7,522 nt of DNA, from NCBI GenBank assembly GCA_002724825.1, contig PBPU01000056.1:12949-20470 (forward strand), written 5' to 3'. Numbering within the stretch: position 1 is the first letter of the stretch; each line of letters starts with the position of its first letter. Shown here one piece after another: positions 1 through 5,139 of the stretch. Origin of the DNA: Acidimicrobiaceae bacterium. GTDB taxonomy: Bacteria > Actinomycetota > Acidimicrobiia > Acidimicrobiales > UBA8592. Made by a program: the position numbers and the translations under genes. The notes below the pieces were generated by a model. It was not told where the DNA came from. It did not search any database and saw only the letters and a list, made by a program, of their open reading frames with translations.

Positions 1-75
1 AAAGTCGATGAGGAAAACCCCGATCAAACCTACATAACTGCTCTTCTAGAAGATATTAAAGACAAATCTGTTTAG
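1..75 (+). CDS. C-terminal end of an unidentified protein (5' truncated by window edge)
   Basis: An open frame runs from the first base through 24 codons to a TAG stop at 73-75. The visible tail is hydrophilic and acidic (it begins KVDEENPDQT and ends EDIKDKSV), with a short helix-like stretch near the end. No motif is recognisable in so short a piece, so I assign no function. It lies on the same strand as the signalling genes that begin 100 bases downstream, but the palindromes in the gap suggest those genes have their own control. That this is coding rather than a chance frame is inferred only from the uninterrupted frame and the ordinary protein-like composition. Confidence 0.5.
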   Translation, partial: KVDEENPDQTYITALLEDIKDKSV

Positions 76-110
76 TCGAGACAAAAGAACCAGAACCAGC
101 TCAGAAGAAG

Positions 111-122
111 GGACTTAAGTCC
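111..122. promoter_or_regulatory. Perfect 12-bp palindrome, putative operator half of a pair
   Basis: GGACTTAAGTCC is its own reverse complement across all 12 bases. It lies 54 bases upstream of the GTG start of the small DHp-like gene and is not followed by a T-run, so it is not an intrinsic terminator. A perfect palindrome without a spacer suits dimeric protein binding to DNA better than an RNA hairpin. It shares the ACTT/AAGT core with the second palindrome, whose centre is 23 bp away. The bound protein is unknown. Confidence 0.4.
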
Positions 123-133
123 TAGAGTCACAT

Positions 134-145
134 AACTTTAAAGTT
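134..145. promoter_or_regulatory. Second perfect 12-bp palindrome, putative operator
   Basis: AACTTTAAAGTT is a perfect 12-bp palindrome containing ACTT and AAGT half-sites, as in the palindrome at 111-122 but with two extra central base pairs. It ends 30 bases before the start of the DHp-like gene, in the place where a promoter would be expected. No convincing -35/-10 pair can be picked out around it. Operator function is inferred from symmetry and position only. Confidence 0.4.
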
Positions 146-175
146 GTAGATTACGAGAAAGAGAGAACTTGCACT

Positions 176-367
176 GTGGATATGCCTAGAAGTAAGCAAC
201 AAATCATACATAAATTGACATCACACACTGCTGCAATAGCAATGTTGTGGGAAGTATCACATGAAGAGGGGTGTCCCATTACTCTGGATGCTGGCAAAGC
301 AGAAATGATACATGGGGCAATCAAAGAAATGAAAGAACTCCTCGCTTCATACTCTTCGGCAGAATAA
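176..367 (+). CDS. Small stand-alone DHp-like (histidine phosphoacceptor hairpin) protein, 63 aa
   Basis: The predicted protein is two amphipathic helices (about residues 6-30 and 37-60) joined by a short turn containing GCP, the layout of a histidine-kinase dimerisation/phosphotransfer hairpin. Residues 12-21, HKLTSHTAAI, line up with the H-box of sensor kinases (pattern HELRTPLTAI), which would make His12 the phosphoacceptor. There is no ATP-binding domain (no N, G1 or G2 boxes), so it could only pass on phosphate or act as a dimerisation adaptor. The GTG start at 176 is preferred because GAGAG at 161-165 sits 10 bases upstream. An ATG at 182 (Met3) is the alternative. Its TAA stop overlaps the ATG of the tandem-receiver gene (TAATG), so the two are very probably translated together, which supports a signalling role. 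The DHp assignment rests on motif and helix pattern only; a generic small helical adaptor is the alternative. Confidence 0.6.
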   Translation: MDMPRSKQQIIHKLTSHTAAIAMLWEVSHEEGCPITLDAGKAEMIHGAIKEMKELLASYSSAE

Positions 368-1113
368 TGAAACGAAACATAATTCTTATTGTCGATGATG
401 ATCCCGGCGTACGTAAGATCTCTGAACTATGGATCAAGACTTATTTCCCAGATAATGAAGTCCTTTTAGCGTCTGGGGTTGACGAAGCTATAGAAATTCT
501 TCAGAACCAACCTATCCACGTCGTCATTTCCGATTGGGCTATGCCAGAACCCGATGACGGTTTTGTTCTTGCAGGCAAGCTCGAAGAATATGGATTTGAC
601 ATGGATCAGTTCCTTCTCACAAGCGGGGAATTATCCGCTGGGGAACTTCCGGAAGGGATCGATATCCAGTTCGTTCCTAAAGGAGACCTTGATGGCCTAA
701 AGGCATGGTGCGGTGACCACATAGAGCCGTATCAGCATGTTAGGCACAAGAATAATGAAATGCGGACACTCCTTGTGATCGACGATGATGAGCTAGTAAG
801 GGAAACGTTCCTCACATGGGTTTCACATACATTCCCAACGCTTGAAGTTGAAACGGCCGAGACTCTCGAGCAGATCACCGAATCAATCGGAAAAGTCCCC
901 AGCCCGTACGCAGTAATCACTGATTATGATCTTGGAGATTTTGACGCCAATTCTGTGTGGAAACTATTGAAAGAAAGTTGGGGAGAAAGTAAGGCAAACG
1001 AGGATATTGTTGTCGTCTCTGGCTTGGAGCGCGAAGATATAGGCTCGATGTCATTTATCGGTAAGGGCAACCTTCAAGCGATATCTTCATGGATAGAAGA
1101 AAAATTTTATTAG
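367..1113 (+). CDS. Tandem-receiver response regulator without output domain
   Basis: This 248-residue cytoplasmic protein contains two CheY-like receiver domains and nothing else. Receiver 1 (about 4-120) has the acidic pocket at Asp10-Asp12, phosphoacceptor Asp56 in ISDWAMP, Thr85 and Lys105. Receiver 2 (about 133-247) has Asp139-Asp141, phosphoacceptor Asp186 in ITDYD, Ser218 and Lys233. Both look able to be phosphorylated. A charged linker (about 121-132) separates them. With no DNA-binding or enzymatic domain, it presumably acts through protein contacts, as a phosphate sink or as a phosphorelay intermediate. The start at 367 is chosen because the ATG overlaps the TAA of the DHp-like gene and gives a receiver beginning directly with MKRNIILIVDDD. 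An in-frame ATG at 271 would add 32 residues lying inside the upstream gene. The two halves resemble each other, suggesting internal duplication. The kinase that feeds it is not visible. Confidence 0.92.
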   Translation: MKRNIILIVDDDPGVRKISELWIKTYFPDNEVLLASGVDEAIEILQNQPIHVVISDWAMPEPDDGFVLAGKLEEYGFDMDQFLLTSGELSAGELPEGIDIQFVPKGDLDGLKAWCGDHIEPYQHVRHKNNEMRTLLVIDDDELVRETFLTWVSHTFPTLEVETAETLEQITESIGKVPSPYAVITDYDLGDFDANSVWKLLKESWGESKANEDIVVVSGLEREDIGSMSFIGKGNLQAISSWIEEKFY

Positions 1114-1205
1114 ATTAAAGCCAGGTAGTAAAACAGCTTCGAAATGATATGTTCAATTGGTTAGTTGAAACAAGTGACGTTATACCATGGGGCTGAGATC
1201 CACGC

Positions 1206-1239
1206 TTTCCCGAAATCTCTCATGGTTGGAGAAAGGAAA
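1206..1239 (+). promoter_or_regulatory. Possible hairpin masking the ribosome site of the YbaK-like gene
   Basis: TTTCC (1206-1210) can pair with GGAAA (1235-1239), and TCTC (1216-1219 or 1218-1221) with GAGA (1229-1232), enclosing a 7-9 base loop. The 3' arm covers the only ribosome-binding candidate (AAAGGA, 1232-1237) before the ATG at 1251. The stem is interrupted by an internal loop and could be chance. Confidence 0.25.
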
Positions 1240-1250
1240 CCAATTAAAAG

Positions 1251-1730
1251 ATGACCGATCTAGTGCTTGAAGCACTCAATCTCACCAATGTGCACTATGA
1301 GATCATAGAGTGCGACCCTGATCTTGCTGATACGACTGCGTTCTGCAAGCATTACGGCTACAAGCCAGAGGAATCTGCGAACGCCATCATGGTGGTAGGT
1401 AAAGGAGAACCACGAATATATGCAATGTGTGTAGTTCTTGCCACAACCCGAATTGACGTCAACAAGTCCGTTAGAAAAAAATTAGGAACTAAGAAGGCAT
1501 CATTTGCTTCACCTGAAGAAGCAACTGAAATCACAGGTATGACTCTAGGTGGCGTGACCCCATTCGGCCTTCCCCATGACCTTCCGTTGTGGATAGACAG
1601 TCGGGTTATGAGTTGCGGGAAAGTCATTGTCGGAGGCGGATCACGAAATAGAAAAATTTATGTTCCACCTCATGCCTTATCTTCACTTCCGAATGCACAA
1701 ATTGTCCAAGATCTTGCGAAAGAGGCATAA
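1251..1730 (+). CDS. YbaK/EbsC-family aminoacyl-tRNA deacylase-like protein
   Basis: This 159-residue cytoplasmic protein is of normal length for the single-domain YbaK/EbsC family (PF04073), relatives of the ProRS editing domain that remove wrong amino acids from tRNA. Family landmarks are visible: VRKKLGTKKASFASPEEA (about 74-91), the TGMTLGGVTPFGL segment (about 95-107, the conserved TG-x-GG-x-(S/T)P-x-G loop), the LWID strand (113-116) and the GGGSRN turn near 128-133. The catalytic Lys of Cys-tRNA(Pro) deacylase YbaK (in KTL) seems to be Asn44 here, so cysteinyl-tRNA specificity cannot be assumed. I recall this variant as typical of a widespread subfamily of unknown substrate. The ATG at 1251 has a weak AAAGGA site 13 bases upstream. 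The stop overlaps the start of the DUF418 gene (TAATG), implying translational coupling. Confidence 0.9.
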   Translation: MTDLVLEALNLTNVHYEIIECDPDLADTTAFCKHYGYKPEESANAIMVVGKGEPRIYAMCVVLATTRIDVNKSVRKKLGTKKASFASPEEATEITGMTLGGVTPFGLPHDLPLWIDSRVMSCGKVIVGGGSRNRKIYVPPHALSSLPNAQIVQDLAKEA

Positions 1731-2863
1731 TGCAGCACACGAGGTCCGGAGCCACGAAACAAAATGAACGCATAACGAATCTAGATACGGTTCGGGGTAT
1801 CGCGACTTTGGGGATACTTGTGATGAACGCCGTCAATTTTGGTATATCAGATTCTGCGTACCAGAATCTTGACGCTGGTGGTTCAAATAACCTATTCGAC
1901 TGGATTGTTGGTATCGCTGGAGAAATCTTTGTTGATCAGAAAACAATGGCGCTTTTCTCCATGCTATTTGGAGCCGGGATTGTTCTTTTTGCCGACCGGG
2001 CAGTTGAGAAAGGAAGAAAACCAGTTCTCTTAAGTCTATGGAGGAACCTTTTATTGTTTGGTTTTGGGTCGTTGCACGTATTGCTTTGGGAAGGTGATAT
2101 TCTCACTCTCTACGCTTGTTGTGCTCCTGTCGTCCTCTTATTCCGAAAAAGAACGCCCAGAGTCCTCTTCAGCTGGGGCATAGGGTTTTTCGTGCTAACA
2201 ATCTTGCATGCAGTAATCACGCAAGATCTTGTTAATAGCGGAGAAACTGAACTCGGTAGTTTTTGGAGTGGGGACGCACCCATGGGTGATGAAGTTGGTT
2301 TCTGGTTCCTAGGTGACACAGTTTGCCGAGCGTTAGGGTGCATGTTGATCGGAGTGGCTCTCTACCGGTCCGGATTTATTTCTGGGAAAAGTGAACGAGC
2401 GCTTTACCTGAAAACAATTCGGTGGGGGTTAGGGGTAGGGCTTCCATTGGCAACTGCTGGAGTGCTTTGGCAGGCACTAGCCAACTATGACCCTGAAGTT
2501 GCGATTATAGGGCAGTTGCCGAATACAGTTGCCACGATCCCACTAGCCTTAGCGTTCCTGTCGATCATTTCTCTATGGGATAGTAGAACGTCAACTCCGA
2601 GACATGATCGAGTTCGTTCGGTTGGGCAAATGGCCTTTACTAACTACATAACTCAGACGGTCTTCGGCGTAGTGGTTCTTTCAGCTATTTTTGATAAAGG
2701 TGATTTGGGGCGGGGTGGTGTTGCTCTCTTTATTCTTTGTGTGTGGTGTATCCAACTTATGTGGTCAAAGTATTGGCTGACTTATTTTCGTTTTGGCCCG
2801 GCGGAATGGATATGGAGAATCATGACTTACCGTAAATATCAACCACTTCGACGTGCATCATAG
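1730..2863 (+). CDS. DUF418 (YeiB-like) integral membrane protein
   Basis: This 377-residue polytopic inner-membrane protein has roughly eight to ten hydrophobic segments. It shows the DUF418 signature in order: NLDTVRGIATLGILVMN near the N-terminus (17-33), FSMLFGAG (76-83), a variable central part, VGQMAFTNYITQT (298-310) and the C-terminal FGPAEWIWRIMTY (355-367). Length is normal for the family, which is related to acyltransferase-3-like membrane proteins. No member has a well-established function; transport or membrane modification is usually guessed. A basic, hydrophilic N-terminus precedes the first helix, and no cleavable signal peptide is seen. Its ATG overlaps the TAA of the YbaK-like gene, so the pair forms one transcription unit. 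It ends 55 bases from the convergent oxygenase gene. The intervening bases 2864-2918 hold only a weak long-loop inverted repeat and no T-tract terminator. Confidence 0.9.
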   Translation: MQHTRSGATKQNERITNLDTVRGIATLGILVMNAVNFGISDSAYQNLDAGGSNNLFDWIVGIAGEIFVDQKTMALFSMLFGAGIVLFADRAVEKGRKPVLLSLWRNLLLFGFGSLHVLLWEGDILTLYACCAPVVLLFRKRTPRVLFSWGIGFFVLTILHAVITQDLVNSGETELGSFWSGDAPMGDEVGFWFLGDTVCRALGCMLIGVALYRSGFISGKSERALYLKTIRWGLGVGLPLATAGVLWQALANYDPEVAIIGQLPNTVATIPLALAFLSIISLWDSRTSTPRHDRVRSVGQMAFTNYITQTVFGVVVLSAIFDKGDLGRGGVALFILCVWCIQLMWSKYWLTYFRFGPAEWIWRIMTYRKYQPLRRAS

Positions 2864-2918
2864 AATCAAGCATCTTTAACATACTTTTAACTCCAGAGCT
2901 GCAGATGAAGATGTTCCG

Positions 2919-4226
2919 TCAGTTTTCAATAAAGTCAGTTATTGTCTTGTGAAAATGGCGAAGCCGAATTTCTTGCTCTGAGAGCCAAAGTCCGGGATAG
3001 GCAGAGCTATTCATTCCTGCTTGAACAGAGGATAGGTTGGCTGCATCCTGGTCGATGACCAAACCGAGAGACCTTGTGCTTCCTTCGGGTCGAAAATCGT
3101 GTTTAGGTAGTTCCGGCCATTCTTCACCTTCGGGAATTAGCTCAAACATCCAAACATCGAACAAGCACTTGTTTGGGTCATTAGGATGCGGTCGATGCCG
3201 GTACAACATCAAGTCATCGGAATGAGTATTGAACGTAACGCCGGGGAACACCAAGTAGTTATAGTCGTCGGTTAGTTGGTCATCGTGCAGTTCTGAAAAA
3301 TCTTTCCCCTGTTCTTTCTGTGTTGCGCGTTTATGCTTTTGCACTGTTTCTCTGATCCCATTCACTGGTCCTTCATACGAGGCAGGATCAATCCCAGCAT
3401 CTGACAGCAAGAACTTCAAAGGAGGAGGAATTTCTCCAACTGATTCAACGCGTGGGCTCAGTAGTCCGAATGCAATGAGATATCGACTGTGCTTGTCATA
3501 CAAGTCAATTTGGATGTCGAAGTCGTCCAAGTACCATTTCAATTGCGGGTGTGTGGTAGCAGTGTGGTAGGCCTCCGCGAACGCATCTACAGCAGCTTTC
3601 CAATTACAATTCCACTCAGCAGTAACCCAACGGGTCATTGCCATACGCTCGAAATGATACGGTTCGAAATGCCCAGCTAGATCGCTAACGTACTCTTCCA
3701 AGGGCTCTACTTCCGTATTAAGGCTAAACCAGACAAAACTTACCCAAGTATCACAAGGAAGTTCAGCCAGCCCTCCACAAGGAGGTTTCCCCTGCTGGAA
3801 GGTATTTAAATCAGGAATATCAACGAAAGTTCCGTCAGAGTCATACTCCCAGCCGTGATAACCACACACGAAACTTTCAGCGTGCCATAGGCCTTCATCG
3901 GCTAAGCGATTGCCGCGATGCATACAAACATTATGGAATGCCTTAATTTCGTTATTTTTTTGTCGAACAATAAGGACTGATTCTCTCCCGATGTTCGTAC
4001 AGATGAAATCACCCGGTTCTGGAATTTGATCTTCACGGCAACCCAACAGCCAAGTTTTAGTCCAAATTTTCTCCCATTCGAGTTCCATGAATTCTTCGGA
4101 GGTGTACCGCTCCTTCGGAATAACCTCTGTCCCGAGATCCATTCGAGGAGATTTCGCTAAAGGAGTACCCCCGGGATGCTTCTCTGGGTCGCTCCGTTTG
4201 ACGGTCTGCTTTCGGATAATATCCAT
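2919..4226 (-). CDS. Rieske non-heme iron oxygenase, alpha (catalytic) subunit
   Basis: This 435-residue cytoplasmic protein has the usual length of ring-hydroxylating oxygenase alpha subunits. The Rieske [2Fe-2S] domain (about 55-165) shows Cys101-x-His103 (CMHRGN) and Cys121-x2-His124 (CGYHGW). The catalytic domain follows, with the mononuclear iron ligands His221 and His226 in DAFAEAYHTATTHP and the carboxylate most likely Asp394 in VIDQDAANL. The residue that relays electrons between Rieske centre and iron, Asp in naphthalene dioxygenase, is Glu218 here, as in carnitine oxygenase CntA, and Asp214 stands where Asn is usual. The reaction would be O2- and NAD(P)H-dependent hydroxylation or dealkylation of an unidentified substrate. 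No beta subunit, ferredoxin or reductase lies in the window, so electrons must come from elsewhere. The start is firm: AGGAA (4232-4236 on the complement) lies 5 bases before the ATG. It is the second gene of a pair with the SDR, 12 bases downstream of that gene's stop. Confidence 0.95.
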   Translation of the reverse strand: MDIIRKQTVKRSDPEKHPGGTPLAKSPRMDLGTEVIPKERYTSEEFMELEWEKIWTKTWLLGCREDQIPEPGDFICTNIGRESVLIVRQKNNEIKAFHNVCMHRGNRLADEGLWHAESFVCGYHGWEYDSDGTFVDIPDLNTFQQGKPPCGGLAELPCDTWVSFVWFSLNTEVEPLEEYVSDLAGHFEPYHFERMAMTRWVTAEWNCNWKAAVDAFAEAYHTATTHPQLKWYLDDFDIQIDLYDKHSRYLIAFGLLSPRVESVGEIPPPLKFLLSDAGIDPASYEGPVNGIRETVQKHKRATQKEQGKDFSELHDDQLTDDYNYLVFPGVTFNTHSDDLMLYRHRPHPNDPNKCLFDVWMFELIPEGEEWPELPKHDFRPEGSTRSLGLVIDQDAANLSSVQAGMNSSAYPGLWLSEQEIRLRHFHKTITDFIEN

Positions 4227-4238
4227 AGGTCTTCCTGA

Positions 4239-5000
4239 TCAGAACTGGACGCGTTTCGTAAATCCGCCATCGACCATCAGGTTAGTGCCAGATACCCAGC
4301 TCGCTGCAGGACTAGAAATAAACACAATACAATTAGCGACTTCCTCAGGAGTGCCAAGACGCCCTTCGGGATGATCTCGTTCTATTTTTGAAAACCATTT
4401 CCCCATTGTGTCTTTAAGCATCTCCCATGAACCGCCCTCAAAATAGATAGGCCCCGGAGAAACACAATTGACACGGATTCTATCTTTCCCTACATCTTGA
4501 GAAAGTTGCTTTGCATAGACCAGTAAGGAGCCTTTCATAGCGTTATATGCTTGAGGGCCACCGAAGGTTTCTACGGCAGCAGTCGTTGTTATGAAAGTAA
4601 TAGCACCCCCGCCGCCCTTTTGCATGTGTGGAATTACCACTTCGCAGCCGCGTACTGTCGAGAGCACATCTACTTCAAAATTTTTCCACCAATTCCGCTC
4701 GCTGTCTGCCCCACCGCCGGCGCTAACACCTGGAATAAAAATATCGACGCCTCCCATTTGCTCGACCATTTCCTCTATCCAAGACTCATAGTCGTCTTTG
4801 TCTAGGACATCACAGGCACGACCTATTGCTTCTCCGCGGCCGCCAGAGAGCTCACGCAAGGCTCTGGCTACTGAGTCCTCCGACCGAGAACATATCGCAA
4901 CATTGCAGCCCTCGTCGACCAATTGCTCAACGACTCGCCGCATGATGCCTTTTGTTGATGCTGGGACAATAGCTCGCAATCCACTCAGTTTCAGTTCCAT
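4239..5000 (-). CDS. Short-chain dehydrogenase/reductase with divergent cofactor and active-site motifs
   Basis: This 253-residue protein has classical SDR length and fold: an N-terminal Rossmann region, the Y-x3-K pair Tyr152/Lys156 (AYNAMKG), the RVNCVSPGPI segment (176-185) and the C-terminal LMVDGGF (241-247). Several standard motifs are altered. TGxxxGIG is PASTKGIM (13-20), keeping only Gly18. The NNAG motif after strand 4 reads PGVS (90-93). The catalytic Ser position is Thr139, and the helix-4 Asn is Asp111. Arg39 after the second strand suggests NADP(H) if a nucleotide is still bound. The expected activity is oxidoreduction of an alcohol or ketone intermediate, perhaps the product of the adjacent oxygenase, but reduced or changed activity is possible. 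The ATG at 5000 has AGGGGG (complement 5006-5011) 5 bases upstream. It is the first gene of the minus-strand pair, with a candidate promoter at 5037-5065. Confidence 0.93.
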   Translation of the reverse strand: MELKLSGLRAIVPASTKGIMRRVVEQLVDEGCNVAICSRSEDSVARALRELSGGRGEAIGRACDVLDKDDYESWIEEMVEQMGGVDIFIPGVSAGGGADSERNWWKNFEVDVLSTVRGCEVVIPHMQKGGGGAITFITTTAAVETFGGPQAYNAMKGSLLVYAKQLSQDVGKDRIRVNCVSPGPIYFEGGSWEMLKDTMGKWFSKIERDHPEGRLGTPEEVANCIVFISSPAASWVSGTNLMVDGGFTKRVQF

Positions 5001-5030
5001 AAAAACCCCCTATGTACTCATAGAATTATT

Positions 5031-5068
5031 CCTTTAACGATACCGGAACTCCGCTGCAATGTTAAAGG
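5031..5068. promoter_or_regulatory. Perfect 8-bp inverted repeat in the divergent region, putative operator
   Basis: CCTTTAAC (5031-5038) and GTTAAAGG (5061-5068) are exact reverse complements separated by 22 bases. The arm centres are 30 bp apart, close to three helical turns, so a dimeric or looping regulator could bind both on one DNA face. The arms overlap the -10 and -35 of the candidate minus-strand promoter. No regulator gene lies in the window. Confidence 0.45.
5037..5065 (-). promoter_or_regulatory. Candidate sigma70-type promoter for the SDR-oxygenase pair
   Basis: Read on the complement, TTAACA (5065-5060, five of six matches to TTGACA) is followed after 17 bases by TATCGT (5042-5037, four of six matches to TATAAT). 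Initiation near 5030 would give a leader of about 30 bases including the SDR ribosome site. Both boxes overlap the inverted repeat at 5031-5068, which is consistent with repression at this site. Consensus matching only. Confidence 0.35.
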
Positions 5069-5086
5069 GTGTGCTAAAACAAGATT

Positions 5087-5115
5087 TTGCTATTCAAGAA
5101 TTTGTGCACTTTAAT
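5087..5115 (+). promoter_or_regulatory. Candidate sigma70-type promoter for the kinase gene
   Basis: TTGCTA (5087-5092, four of six matches) and TTTAAT (5110-5115, five of six matches) are 17 bases apart. Transcription would begin near 5122, just before the ribosome site at 5129-5134 and the ATG at 5140, and downstream of the alternative ATG at 5059. This agrees with the shorter kinase start. Consensus matching only. Confidence 0.35.
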
Positions 5116-5128
5116 GGGCCGAATAGTG

Positions 5129-5134
5129 AAAGGG
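5129..5134 (+). promoter_or_regulatory. Ribosome-binding site that decides the kinase start
   Basis: AAAGGG lies 5 bases before the ATG at 5140. The other in-frame ATG at 5059 has no purine-rich site at a suitable distance, and the 27 residues it would add do not resemble the family N-terminus. Confidence 0.6.
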
Positions 5135-5139
5135 AACGA

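Noticed and set aside
271..366. Longer N-terminus for the tandem-receiver protein from the ATG at 271
   Set aside because: The extra 32 residues lie out of frame within the small upstream gene and are not receiver-like. The TAATG overlap at 365-369 gives a natural start.
1152..1169. TTCAA-N8-TTGAA inverted repeat upstream of the YbaK-like gene
   Set aside because: Five-base arms at this spacing are expected by chance, and no convincing promoter overlaps them.
1189..1198. GGGGCTGAGA resembling the conserved CUGAGA core of a TPP riboswitch
   Set aside because: The other required elements (ACCC, CCTGAT and the P4/P5 stems ending AGGGA) are missing downstream, and the following genes are not thiamine genes.
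2869..2915. Inverted repeat CATCTT/AAGATG between the convergent DUF418 and oxygenase genes as a bidirectional terminator
   Set aside because: The loop is over 30 bases, the stem is A+T-rich and short, and there is no adjacent T-tract. It does not look like an intrinsic terminator.
4087..4374. 95-codon open frame opposite the oxygenase/SDR junction
   Set aside because: It overlaps two well-supported genes on the other strand, and its composition (Pro, Ser, Arg rich) is typical of an antisense shadow.
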